A DNA stretch of 64,000 nucleotides from Blastomussa wellsi (Eukaryota; Cnidaria; Anthozoa; Scleractinia; Plerogyridae): the NCBI GenBank assembly GCA_947652115.1, contig OX393564.1:164218-228217 (forward strand), read 5' to 3'. A model generated the notes under the pieces. The model searched no databases and was not told the DNA's origin. It saw nothing but the letters and a program-made list of their open reading frames with translations. Position 1 is the stretch's first letter. The number at the start of each line of letters is the position of its first letter. Shown here in pieces: positions 38,995-49,422 of this stretch. The translations under genes and the position numbers were made by a program.

Positions 38995-39245
38995 TTTCAG
39001 GCTTCATTATTCTAATTTCTTAAATTGGAAATTCACTGCAAAGATCATTTTACACCTTGCGTTGACAACAAGGACCTTCCAAAACATTTTCTCTGGTTTA
39101 TTTAGACTCCAAGAGAGCATTGAAATGGCATCAAGGGAAACTCGGAAAAAATCCGACAAGATCACGGAGGGTTGTCTGTTCAAATCCCATCTGGGACTTG
39201 GAATTTTTTTCCTAGTTTCCCTTGATGCCATTTCAATATTGATTA
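38995..39245. mobile_element. Short hairpin repeat with tRNA B-box-like sequence
   Basis: ATTGAAATGGCATCAAGGGA at about 39,119 is mirrored by its inverse complement at about 39,217-39,236, forming a stem. Between them is GTTCAAATCCC, a close match to the RNA polymerase III B box. It interrupts the end of the BEL integrase. It could be a SINE or a MITE; no A box was clear. Confidence 0.45.
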
Positions 39246-39450
39246 ATTTTGACTTCTGAGAAAATCTGAACTGTAGTTATATCAAAAGGTGAAGTATTGA
39301 ACTCTGCTGGACTAGCTGCAATGTTATTGTTTAATTCGTTTGGGCTAGCTCAAAAAGGGAGGACCTGCTCATGTGCCTGTCTGGTATCAGCTGACTGCAA
39401 CCCCAATGTTTGCTTCGCAAGTTGTGGGAAGTTTATAATAATTCATTTAA

Positions 39451-39672
39451 AGGAGTTACGTCACAGTTTGTGTATTTTTAAAAATTTGGCTAAATTTTTC
39501 AAAATCGTCATTTGCAATCTCTCTTGATCTTCTCCATTCTTAACCATCCTCGTTCCTTTTTGGTTTACTATCACCTAGTTAGGTGATAGTGTAGGTTTCC
39601 TACATTTTAAAGAGTTAAGAGTAATTTGGTTCATCACAAAAAAATGTTTCAAAATATTGTGACGTAGCTCCT
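39451..39672. mobile_element. 222-bp TTAA-flanked MITE
   Basis: TTAA at 39447-39450 and 39673-39676; the ends AGGAGTTACGTCAC and GTGACGTAGCTCCT are inverted with one mismatch. No coding capacity. A third kind of TTAA-targeting non-autonomous element in the window. Confidence 0.8.
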
Positions 39673-39756
39673 TTAAGAGAATGTATGGGAAGTCCCCCCC
39701 CCCCTAAAAAAAACCTGGTTTGGAAAAGAAAAGAAGAAATGTATTAAAAAAATTTT

Positions 39757-39848
39757 GTTCTCTCCAGGCAAATGTAAAACGTGGCATGGAAAAAAGGCTG
39801 GATTGACATCAAGGGCGTGAGAAGAACAACTTCAGGACATCCAAAAAA
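39757..39848 (+). pseudogene. Exon-like block, copy 1
   Basis: Preceded by a CTCTCCAG acceptor-like site and followed by AAAAAAGGTTAGTTG, a donor-like site. It is about 80% identical to 46283-46386, including the flanking intron-like sequence TTTCTTTACACCGTAAA. The open frame is interrupted by TGA in this copy. The gene is not recognised. Confidence 0.4.
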
Positions 39849-40170
39849 GGTTAGTTGATTTCTTTACACCGTAAACTTTAATATGCCATTTCTGAATTCC
39901 CTTTTCCGTCAGTTTCAAAATGAGTCTAAGTGTGAAACTATTCGTATGGAAATTAGCTCGTTTTGCGGGCATGAGATTAAGATGCATGTAAAACACATTT
40001 TCATATTGATGCAGAGGAAAAAGAGAACTCTTTGGGCACTTTGGTGTGGAATAATTATACAGGCTGGTGAGCAAACCAACCACTTTAAATGTTTTGGTGG
40101 AGGCTTTTTTTTATGTATATCTATTTCAACTGGCAATGTTCTAAAACAAATAGTTGTTTTAAGTGCTTAA

Positions 40171-42048
40171 TTTTCTTGAATTTTTGTGGAAAATCTCAGC
40201 CTCAATATTCAAAATAGAATATTCTTAATACATAAAAATGTGCAGCTGTGCACATTTAGCATTACAGTGCACAAAACGTTTGGAGGGTAGTCAAGAAGAT
40301 AGAGTCTCCAAACTTCCTAGTTAAACATTAGAGTGTTTCCGTCAAGCTTAAGGATTTATCGGTTGAGTTGCCCCACAAAAAGTTGATGTTCTGAAGGCAA
40401 ATAGGTTTTACACCGAGAAGTGAAGCATTGAAGGCTAATATAGTAGTTTAATGTTTTAAGAGTGTAAAATTTCCAAGGGGCAACTATCAGGCCGATAGTT
40501 CTGAGACAAAAAACACTCTAGAACTGTCTTTATTTTTCACCACTAAATTTTCTTCCATGCGTGCATTTAAAAACGAGTAGCATGAATTATTGTTAACTTT
40601 TTGAGATGTAAACTGAAATGTAACAAAACAAGACGAAAAATCCACTAAATGCAGGTTTTCTTATCTTCTTGTCCACTTGTTTCCAAAAGGAAACAGGACT
40701 ACTATCCACCCATTTTTTTTTCCTTGGATGGGCACTACTTAGCTCTTTTAACTGAGCACGGGGTCTGTATGTAAGAATCTTGACCGAGGTCATGAGTACA
40801 GACCGAATGCAGTGAGGTCTGTACTCACGACCGAAGTCAAGATTCTCCCATACAGAACGACTAAGCTCAGTTAATAAGATGTTTGTTACAACTTAACTTT
40901 CCTTAACGACACTGCTTCGTTCTTGCTGACATTTTGTTTGCAAATGGTGATGGGTTGAACTTAAATTTGCAAAATTTGGTCCTATCTTTAGTTTTTATTC
41001 TTTTCAAGTTTTTACAATTTTCCATTTAGTATTTTCAGACAAAAAGGAGACAATGTGTTCCTGTTTTATTTGTATCTTTCTGACCCCAAACTGCAACCGG
41101 TCTAGTTGCCGGTCTACATTGGAAAATCTAGACCACGGTCAATATCGATTTTAGCCAATCAAATTCGTGAATTCTCTAGGTTCCAGCCCACGTGAGACAC
41201 GGCCAGATAATAAAGGCTGCTAGTGTCTCTCCACGGATAAACACTATCGTGTCGTATGATCAATTGAAATCAGAATCTGAAAAAAATTTTAGTGGTGAAC
41301 TGTAAATCTTGATAGGTCATGTTAAAGCCTTTACCAATTGGAAAGATACGTCTCTACCATGTATTTACATTGTACTGTATCTTTTGGTTTTCTCCAGTAA
41401 GTATTAAGCATGGAATAAGACCCACCAAGAGCTACATATTCAGGGCTGTAGTTACACTGTAAAAGAGAAGAATAACTTTGGACGAGGTTAGTTTATTTCT
41501 TGTCTGTACAACAAAAGGTAACTTTAGAATGTAACTCAGATTAGCCAGAGACGACATAATTCAGATGACCTCCTTGACATGGGATTGTTTAACAGCCTTC
41601 CTTCTAGCAGACCTATGAAAGTGTCGGGGGCCTGGAGATTAACATTTATCATTTCCACTTAGCCATAATTTCATTGTGGAGATCGAATTACTTTTTATCG
41701 AACCGGTGCCTGTTGTTGAAGCAATCCAAAACAACCAGTATTTTAGGACGAGTTCACTAACCCACTTACTGGAAATAAATTATCATGAAATGTTGCATGT
41801 ATTTCCCCAACAATATTTTGCTATGCTTTCGATGGACTGGAAGTTATAGGCAATAAATATCACACTAATATTCAATTATTCATTTTTTCACACTCCCGCG
41901 TGGACGCAGCCAGGGTGGAGGATGCTACGTCGAAATTTGTGTTGTCAATGTTGCTGCCTTTGAATGTCGTTTTCACATAAACATCCCTGGGAACGAAGCT
42001 TGAACAAGATACATTATGCTGTATCGAGGGGCCAGTGACTTACAATAC
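40171..42048. other. Non-coding stretch with a foldback
   Basis: No gene is supported. A foldback element occupies 40744-40879. The remainder is AT-rich, with no motif, tandem array or coding block that I can recognise. Confidence 0.4.
40744..40879. mobile_element. Foldback MITE
   Basis: Inverted repeat with about 60-bp arms: CTTTTAACTGAGCACG and onward, against a complement that ends AAGCTCAGTTAATAAG. The loop is about 12 bp. Non-coding. Confidence 0.65.
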
Positions 42049-42266
42049 TGTCGAATTAGAACAAACGATGGCCGCAAAAGTGGCATTTCAATAGATGTTT
42101 TCTGAGAGGTAGGTAACGCCATTTTGGTATATTTTTGTTGGTCGTGTCTGTAATGTTTACTACACAGTGAGACTACGCACTCAGCGCCATGTTGAATTCT
42201 TTATTACACAACAAAGCACGTGCAACATAATGTATGCTAATTATGCTAATTAACTTAAACATGACA
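42049..42266 (-). repeat. Ty3/gypsy 3' LTR
   Basis: 218 bp, TGTCGAATTAGAAC at one end and AAACATGACA at the other (plus-strand reading). Matches 45820-46037. Confidence 0.88.
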
Positions 42267-42545
42267 TCTTCCTTTCCAACAACGAAGAATACAAAAAGAA
42301 ATGAAAAAGAAAATAATAAAGCAAAGAAAACAAAACAAAGTAGGTAAACGAAGTTTGTGACAACAATCCATAAATATTGCTAGAAATCAGTGTCTGTTCC
42401 ACACGGTTATCACTGCTAAATGCACATAAGTAACTCTCCATAGCAACGCATAACATGACCTAATGGTAAGCAAATGTTAAGGCCATCACAAGTAATAAAG
42501 TCAAAAACAACATTGTTCAATATCTGGTCACTGAGTGCAAACAGT

Positions 42546-42948
42546 TCAGTTCATAACATAGTCCTCTCTGAATCTTGCTGGCAGTCTGACAGTCCGGCCA
42601 CTGGAGGTACACTTGGGAGGTGTTTGTTGAGGACTGCGTTGGTTGGACGAGTCCAGGGAAGAGATGTCACCATCAGGTGGGGTGACACTAGCTAGCGGTT
42701 CGGCTACTGTTGAGGGTGTGCCTGGCAGATCAATAGCAGGTCCAGCAATCACTGGGGGTGATTCTTCTGTTGGGAGCAGGTGACGACGGTTTCGTCGGTA
42801 GGCAGTACCATCAGGTGTTGTAACCATGAATGATCTTGGGGCAGTATGCTGTGCAGTAACAATAGCAGGCTCCCAAGTCTTTCCTTTTCTTATTCTAGCT
42901 GTTTCACCTTCCTTGATCACTGGCAGCGGTTTGGCATTCCGGTCATAG
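42546..42948 (-). pseudogene. Ty3/gypsy integrase C-terminal part
   Basis: Continues the integrase beyond the MITE, from RNAKPLPVIKEGETARIRKG to the stop at 42546, with a proline- and serine-rich tail. The frame reads through from inside the MITE. Confidence 0.8.
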
Positions 42949-43125
42949 ACCCTTTTCATAAATGGCTGCCAATTATAAATTCTTTTGTAAATATTAAAAT
43001 TAGCCTGACTAACCTCGTTTTTGAGTTGATAATTCAAAAGAATTTTTACTCCCAAACGAGTTTAGTGAGGCTAATTTGAATGCATACAAAAGAATTTTAA
43101 ATTGGCAGCCATTTATGAAAAGGGT
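42949..43125. mobile_element. Foldback MITE in gypsy integrase, 6-bp target duplication
   Basis: The ends ACCCTTTTCATAAATGGC and GCCATTTATGAAAAGGGT are perfect inverted repeats. TCATAG is duplicated at 42943-42948 and 43126-43131. 177 bp, non-coding. Confidence 0.85.
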
Positions 43126-45318
43126 TCATAGTACATCTTCTGCTTATCACTCCGTTGTTGCAGCTTCTGCTGGGGGTTCTCAACCACTTGAGGTTGCAAG
43201 AGACTCTCTACAGTAGGTAATTTAGACTTCAACATGCGACTCATTAGCAGCTGGGCAGGGGACTCCTTCAGTCCAGAAATAGGTGTGTTTCTGTACTCTA
43301 GGAGAGCTATGTAGGGGTCATTACCATCTTCACAAGCCTTCCTAAGTAAGTGTTTGATAGTCTGAATTGCTCTCTCACTCATTCCATTTGACTGTGGGTA
43401 CCTTGGGCTTGATGTAGAGACTTCAAATCCCCATTCGCTTGCAAAATTTTGGAAGGCCTTGCTTGAGAAGGGCATATTGTCAGCAACAACTTCGTCTGGG
43501 ATACCATGTCGGGCGTACATGGATTTCATGCTAGTAATAACAGAGCTAGCTGTCTTGTCTTTCAGAAGACAAAGTTCAGAATACTTAGAGTAATAATCAA
43601 CCACAACTAAATAAGAGTTAGAGTTCAGTTCAAAAATGTCAGCACCAAGCTTCTGCCATGGTCTCTGAGGCAGGAGAGGCTCCTTCTGATTCTGTCTTTG
43701 ATGCTTGAGACATACTGGGCACTTAGCAATCATCCTTTCAATTGCAGTAGACATTCCTGGCCAATAGACTACAGCTCTGGCCCTTGACTTGCACTTTTCA
43801 ATCCCGAGGTGACTCTCATGGATACAATTTAGAACTTCTTGTCTCATCGCTTGTGGGATAATGAGCCTCTGGCCAAGGAACAACAGACCTTCTGCTTCAT
43901 GAATCTCACCACGTAGATTCCAGTAATGGGCAACTGCTGCGGGCAATTGGCTTCTATGGAAAGGCCAACCATTCTTCACAACTTTACTTAACATCTGAAG
44001 GTCTTCGTCTTGAGTTGTAGCAGACTTCATTTGTGCCAGTTTCTCTTTTGACATGGGAAGATTGGTGATAAGACTATGAACCATCACCTCTGCATCATCA
44101 TTCAAATCAGTATCTGTGGGCTGTTCATCCAGATAGGCTCTTGAGAGAGTGTCTGCTACATACATGTACTTGCCAGGGACATAGGTGACGTTGACGATAT
44201 TTCTGAAGTCTCAAAAGCAGGCGTTGAAGTCTCGGAGAAGAACTGACCAGTGGCTTCTTTGTGATTGAGACAAGGGGTTTGTGGTCTGACATAACATCTA
44301 CTGGTCTACCATAAACATACTGATTGAATCGCTCGCAGCCAAAAACCACTGCGAGAAGTTCCTTCTCTATTTGCGCATAATGACCCTCTGCTTGGGTGAG
44401 AGATCTTGATGCATAGGCGATTGGGTGTCCATTCTGGAGAATGCAGGCTCCTAGTCCTGACTTAGAAGCATCTACTTGCAGCTTTACTGGTTTCGATGGG
44501 TCAAAGAACTTTAAAACAGGCTGACTTGACAGGACACTCTTCAAATGCTCCACTGCCAGTGTGTGTTCATGTGACCAAATCCAGGCTGCATCTTTTTTCA
44601 ACAGACTTCGCAAGGGTGTAGTAATTTCTGACTGATTGGGAATAAACTGAGAAAAATAGTTCACCATTCCCAGGAATCTCTGCAGCTCTTCTCTGTTCTG
44701 GGGTGGTGGCATTTGGATTATGGCTCGCACTTTCTCATCATCAGGTTTCAATCCAGATTCAGACACAATGTTTCCCATGTACTTGACTTCACTGACTTTG
44801 TACTGGAGTTTTGCTGAATTGAACTTGACATTCGCTTCTTGGGCTCTTTGCAAAAGCTTTCCCATGATCTCATCATGCTCCTGATCATCTTGAGCAGCAA
44901 CAATTATGTCATCAAAGATGACTTCTACACCATCAATGTCTCCAAATATGGCTTCATTCTTTTTCTGAAAGACCTCTGGTGCAGAGCTGATACCAAATGG
45001 CATCCTCTTAAAGCGATAGCGGCCATATGGAGTGTTGAATGTGCAAAGGTGGGAGCTTTCGTCATCTAAGCACACCTGCCAAAACCCATCCTTCTCATCC
45101 ACTATGGAGAACACTTTCTTGCCACTTAGACGACTTGCTACGTCTTCTGCAGTTGGAATCCTGTGGTGCTCTCGGCGAATTGCTTTGTTGAGATCTCGTG
45201 GATCTAAGCAGAGCCGCAGGGACCCATCACGTTTCTCTACAATAACGAGACTGTTAACCCAAGGAGTGGGTCTGTCAACTTTCTGAATAACATCTTTCTC
45301 CTCAAGCTCGTGCAGCTC
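43126..45318 (-). pseudogene. Ty3/gypsy pol: reverse transcriptase, RNase H, integrase
   Basis: From 45318 the minus-strand frame enters reverse transcriptase at EEKDVIQKVDRPTPWVNSLV, with LCLDPRDLNKAI and catalytic VIFDDIIV, then RNase H (KLQVDASKSGLGACIL). The frame changes near 44,200 and the next frame carries the linker (MYVADTLSRAYL), integrase zinc HHCC (HESHLGIEKCK, CPVCLKHQ) and catalytic D (LGADIF), D (VVADNMP) and E (SNGMSERAIQTIK). A MITE at 42949-43125 interrupts the integrase C-terminus. The 5' half of pol and all of gag are missing. Confidence 0.9.
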
Positions 45319-45325
45319 AACATAA

Positions 45326-45819
45326 TGTATGCTAATTCTTTATTACACAACAAAGCACGTGCAACATAATGTATGCTAATTATGCTAATTAACTTAAACA
45401 TGACATCTTCCTTTCCAACAACGAAGAATACAAAAAGAAATGAAAAAGAAAATAATAAAGCAAAGAAAACAAAACAAAGTAGGTAAACGAAGTTTGTGAC
45501 AACAATCCATAAATATTGCTAGAAATCAGTGTCTGTTCCACACGGTTATCACTGCTAAATGCACATAAGAAACTCTCCATAGCAACGCATAACATGACCT
45601 AATGGTAAGCAAATGTTAAGGCCATCACAAGTAATAAAGTCAAAAACAACATTGTTCAATATCTGGTCACTGAGTGCAAACAGTTCAGTTCATAACATAG
45701 TCCTCTCTGAATCTTGCTGGCAGTCTGACAGTCCGGCCACTGGAGGTACACTTGGGAGGTGTTTGTTGAGGACTGCGTTGGTTGGACGAGTCCAGGGAAG
45801 AGATGTCACCATCAGGTGA
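45326..45819 (-). repeat. Duplicated gypsy 3' end (partial LTR plus integrase C-terminal region)
   Basis: Nearly identical to about 42195-42684: partial LTR, polypurine tract, 3' UTR and the end of the integrase frame. One visible difference is CACATAAGTAACT against CACATAAGAAACT. It joins the reverse transcriptase frame at about 45,319-45,326 and the 5' LTR at 45,820. Confidence 0.85.
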
Positions 45820-46037
45820 TGTCGAATTAGAACAAACGATGGCCGCAAAAGTGGCATTTCAATAGATGTTTTCTGAGAGGTAGGTAACGCCATTTTGGTA
45901 TATTTTTGTTGGTCGTGTCTGTAATGTTTACTACACAGTGAGACTACGCACTCAGCGCCATGTTGAATTCTTTATTACACAACAAAGCACGTGCAACATA
46001 ATGTATGCTAATTATGCTAATTAACTTAAACATGACA
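45820..46037 (-). repeat. Ty3/gypsy 5' LTR
   Basis: Same length and ends as 42049-42266. It directly abuts integrase-derived sequence instead of a primer-binding site. Confidence 0.88.
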
Positions 46038-46577
46038 GTGTCCTTTCAACCATACATTTTTATTATCTGAGGAAAAACGGTATTTGAACTTTCCAAGCAG
46101 GTCAGTTTTTACTGGTTTGAAACAAGCAGGAGTAAGGGTTATGGGAATGCAACTGGATTAAATTTCCAGAGACGTACTTGCAGTCGATTTCCGATCTGAA
46201 TTTCCGTAATAATTTGACTTTATATGATCAACAGATAGACTTTTCTCTAGCGTGTATTTACATTGCGCCTTTTTTCTTTTATTTTGCTCTCTAGGCAAAT
46301 GTAAACCATGGCATGGAAAAAGGGCTGGACCGACCTCAAGGGCTAGTTCGGAGAGATGGACAACTTCGGGACATCCAAAAAAGGTTAGTTGATTTCTTTA
46401 CACCGTAAAATGATCTCCAAGAGGATGTTGGGTGGAAATGTACAGTAGCTTTATGGATAGCAAGTTATATTCGGATAGAGTGGTGTATGAGGTCCAAGCT
46501 TCTGTTAGGTCAAACACAGTGCTACAAGCAGACAGAGAATTTATTCATTTTTCCTTTTTCGACAGCTTCTGCAACTT

Positions 46578-46624
<47 letters not shown>

Positions 46625-46625
46625 T

Positions 46626-46656
<31 letters not shown>

Positions 46657-46811
46657 AAGCGGTTTCAAACGTCGAACCTAATACAGTCGTGCCAAATTCA
46701 AAAGAAACCAAAACCAACCATCCATCCAGTGGTATCTCCCCATTCAAAATGGCGGAGGGAAACCTCGGCGAAGATCGCGAGAAGTTTGTTTTATTTAAGA
46801 CAATTTTAAAA

Positions 46812-46867
<56 letters not shown>

Positions 46868-46992
46868 GAGAAGATTACTTTTGCAAGTGTTTTCGTTTAT
46901 TCTTCCCCTGGTTTCTTTTAACGAGAGCCAGCATTGAGCTCCTGTATTACGATCGTGCCGGCGTTTCCAAAGGAACCTTGGTTGGTGGAACA

Positions 46993-47026
<34 letters not shown>

Positions 47027-47063
47027 ACAAACTTTACGTGTTTCAAGGGGAACCTTTCAGTTC

Positions 47064-47097
<34 letters not shown>
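46038..47097. other. Intergenic region with exon-like block copy 2 and a short duplicated motif
   Basis: The exon-like block at 46283-46386 is described separately. TTTCAAACGTCG occurs at about 46,588 and 46,664, bracketing a palindromic GCCGTGCCGAACTC / GGCTCGGCAGTGGC segment. A 110-codon frame with LVSFNESQH at its end (to 46937) has no recognisable domain and is not called. Confidence 0.35.
46283..46386 (+). other. Exon-like block, copy 2
   Basis: Flanked by a CTCTCTAG acceptor-like and an AAAAAGGTTAGTTG donor-like site. Open in one frame (GMEKGLDRPQGLVRRDGQLR). Copy 1 is at 39757-39848. It might be an exon of an unknown host gene or repeat-derived. Confidence 0.4.
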
Positions 47098-47098
<1 letters not shown>

Positions 47099-47147
47099 GT
47101 AGTATAGTAGTTGGCGGTTCGAGCGCAGTTTTCAAAATGTATATCAG

Positions 47148-47336
47148 CCAATGTATTTCAGCAAATTTTTTCAGCAAATGTATATCAGCTAGATAATTCA
47201 GAATTTTTCAGCAAATTTTTTCAGCAATTTTTTTCAGCAAATTTTTTCAGCAGAATTTTTTCAGCAAATTTTTTCAGCAAATTTTTTGACTGAATTTTTT
47301 GACTGAATTTTTTGACTGAATTTTTTGACTAAATTA
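47148..47336. repeat. Tandem repeat near Maverick 2 left end
   Basis: About eight imperfect units of TTTTTTCAGCAAA are followed by four units of GAATTTTTTGACT. These probably belong to the terminal region of the element. The following 250 bp contain repeated TTAGCTAGATAATT motifs and a 25-bp palindrome at 47450-47474. Confidence 0.8.
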
Positions 47337-47622
47337 TCAAACTAAAATCTAATATTGAAATCCAATATTGAATTTCAGTATTTGTATATTAGCTAGCTAA
47401 TTCAGTATTGAATATTAGTCCTGTTGTTAAAACTGGGGAATTGAATGATATTATCTATACGAAGTATAGATAATGTCCATTATATATAAGTATTAAATTT
47501 CAGTATTGGATATTAGCTAGATAATTTAGTTTTGGATATTAGCTAGATAATTCTGTGTTGGAATTTATGTAATTATGAAAATGTTTTTTATCTAATTACA
47601 TTTAACCAACTGTATTATATGT

Positions 47623-47937
47623 TTATATCATTTGTTTTAACATAAGATTGAATGTCTTATTATATCTTAGATAAGATTGTCTTACTTCTCTTTGTACATC
47701 TTTTATTGATCTATTTCGGATGTCATCATCACTTTCATCTATTCCATAATAATCATTATATTTATGTATCTTTGAAATTCTATCACGAATAAATGTATCT
47801 AAAAGGTCTTTCCATAATTCATCTTTTTTTATTTCATTATCTAGATGTTTATGTGTATTTAAATGACTTTTTTTACTATTTAATTTGTAATAAAGATTAC
47901 AAATTTCACATGTCCAATATTCAACAGTTTTTTCCAT
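47623..47937 (-). CDS. Small C2H2-like zinc-finger protein
   Basis: A 104-codon frame from ATG 47937, preceded by a TATA-rich tract. The N-terminus has a C2H2-type finger, CEICNLYYKLNSKKSHLNTH, and the rest is charged and helical. The finger resembles that of the small protein at 60418-60644. Probably nucleic-acid binding and perhaps regulatory; the function is inferred from the finger only. Confidence 0.65.
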   Translation of the reverse strand: MEKTVEYWTCEICNLYYKLNSKKSHLNTHKHLDNEIKKDELWKDLLDTFIRDRISKIHKYNDYYGIDESDDDIRNRSIKDVQREVRQSYLRYNKTFNLMLKQMI

Positions 47938-48010
47938 TATATATTCTATATATTTTTTTAATTTTAAAATAAAAACACTTTGAAAATAATTTTCTTATAT
48001 AATATATAAG

Positions 48011-48805
48011 ATGAATTATACTGATAGACTTAGTTGTTATGATAAATATTCTGATGATCTAATAATTGGTGATGAAATCCTAAACTGTAATTATAACCTA
48101 AATGTTTTAACAAAAAGAATTAATAAAATTGATTTTTTAAAAAAAGTAATTGATAATAAAGCCCCAATATTAAAATCAGATGTTCCTACTTATCTCATAA
48201 CTTGTAATAATATACTACATAATGAATTAAGAGATTTAAAAGAAGATTATTGTCCTTTTTGTGAAAAACCTATATTAGATGAAGTTATAAAATGTTGTAG
48301 TGAACCAAATGAAAAGAGATTTGAAAAATGTTGTAGTAAACAAAATATACAAAATCTAAATAATTTTTTAACATGTTTAAATTGTGGTTCAGTTCATAAT
48401 ACTGAGGGTATAATAGATTACTTTAACTTTTATGAAAATATGTTTAAAATCAAAAGAAAATCAGTATATTGTATAAAATATCATGTTAATAATATTTTAT
48501 GGATGATATCAAAAAAAAATAATATTCAATTAACTATTAAAAATAAAAATAAGATTAAAGAAATATTTTCAGAGATTAATAAGATTGTTCCTAAAATTGA
48601 TCCATCAAGAAAAAGAATAATAAGCATAAATTTTATCATAATGAAATTATTTATAATGCTTGAGCTTCCTTATGAATCTATAAAAATAACTAAATCCAAG
48701 AGAACATTTAAATATTATGAAAAATATTGGGAAAAGATTATATCATTGATTGGTGATAAAATTAAATCTATTATTCAGGACAAAATATCTGATCATATTT
48801 TATAA
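48011..48805 (+). CDS. Candidate VLTF3-like late transcription factor
   Basis: A 264-codon frame without breaks, ATG 48011 directly after TATATAATATATAAG. It has a zinc-ribbon-like N-terminal half (CPFC at 81-84, CLNCG at 122-126) and, near the C-terminus, FINFIIMK-type helices followed by KRTFKYYEKYWEKIISLIG. The order zinc ribbon, helical region with conserved arginine (RKRIISINF) and terminal K-x-YEK-W-I matches poxvirus VLTF3/A2-like proteins as found in large DNA viruses. It would direct transcription of late (structural) genes. Profile comparison is needed to confirm. The neighbouring gene converges and overlaps its end by about 35 bp. Confidence 0.6.
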   Translation: MNYTDRLSCYDKYSDDLIIGDEILNCNYNLNVLTKRINKIDFLKKVIDNKAPILKSDVPTYLITCNNILHNELRDLKEDYCPFCEKPILDEVIKCCSEPNEKRFEKCCSKQNIQNLNNFLTCLNCGSVHNTEGIIDYFNFYENMFKIKRKSVYCIKYHVNNILWMISKKNNIQLTIKNKNKIKEIFSEINKIVPKIDPSRKRIISINFIIMKLFIMLELPYESIKITKSKRTFKYYEKYWEKIISLIGDKIKSIIQDKISDHIL

Positions 48806-49262
48806 AAAATTTATCAACAATAGGTTCAATATCAATAACATAACTATCAATATTATTCATTGAATTAATTAAACATTCTCTGTCAAATTCACCTAATCTC
48901 ATTGCATATTTTATCATAATTAATAGATGATTATAACTTTGATAAGCATATGTTGAATTTTGTATTTTCAAATCAAGGTCTTTATGCTTCATCCAACCTT
49001 GAATTAGAAGTGCTGTCGTACTAATAGCAATCAAACTAATACCACCTGTTGCTAAAGAAGAGGCTATACCTCCAGAAGCAAAGATGATAGACAGTGAGTT
49101 CCCCAACAATTTCCATTTTTTAAAGTGTTTTACAGCTTGTTTATATACCCAACACTTTCTATGATATGTGTGGTAGTATGATTTTAATTCCTTTATCTGA
49201 TTTTCTGTCAGTTTGTTTGATATGTGATTCCAGTTAAATATGCTTTTACGTTGATCTTTCAT
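48771..49262 (-). CDS. Small membrane-associated protein (SLATT-like architecture)
   Basis: A 163-codon frame, ATG 49262 preceded by TATTATAT. A basic helix (YKQAVKHFKKWKLLGN) leads into a hydrophobic region rich in G, A, S and I (IIFASGGIASSLATGGISLI). Charged helices follow. The layout closely parallels the protein at 24663-25350 of Maverick 1, which suggests one conserved family. The function is unknown; similarity to SLATT-like membrane proteins is a guess from architecture. Confidence 0.65.
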   Translation of the reverse strand: MKDQRKSIFNWNHISNKLTENQIKELKSYYHTYHRKCWVYKQAVKHFKKWKLLGNSLSIIFASGGIASSLATGGISLIAISTTALLIQGWMKHKDLDLKIQNSTYAYQSYNHLLIMIKYAMRLGEFDRECLINSMNNIDSYVIDIEPIVDKFFIKYDQIFCPE

Positions 49263-49422
49263 ATATAATATATTATTCCATCATATTATATATTATCTAT
49301 ACTTCCATCTATTTGTTCAATAACATCCTCAACTTCATCCATTGTTTTTCTGCAGCAAAGAATGAAGTCTTTTACTTTCTTCAACCAAATTCTTATCTTT
49401 TCAGTTTTCATATATCAATTGT

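Larger units (their letters stand above)
42049..46037 (-). mobile_element. Rearranged Ty3/gypsy LTR retrotransposon
   Basis: Two 218-bp LTRs (42049-42266 and 45820-46037), nearly identical, with TG...CA ends. A purine-rich tract on the minus strand (42267-42277) abuts the 3' LTR, as expected. The interior holds reverse transcriptase, RNase H and integrase on the minus strand, but gag, protease and the primer-binding site are replaced by a second copy of the 3' end (45326-45819). No matching target duplication was found. Confidence 0.88.

Noticed and set aside
46596..46937. 113-codon ORF with a basic helix
   Set aside because: A possible fragment of a Harbinger-like protein was considered, but no motif or terminal repeats could be confirmed.
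47450..47474. ATTATCTATACGAAGTATAGATAAT looks like part of a loxP site
   Set aside because: Only the short TATACGAAGTAT core resembles loxP. The spacer is 3 bp instead of 8 and the arms differ, so it is treated as a simple palindrome.
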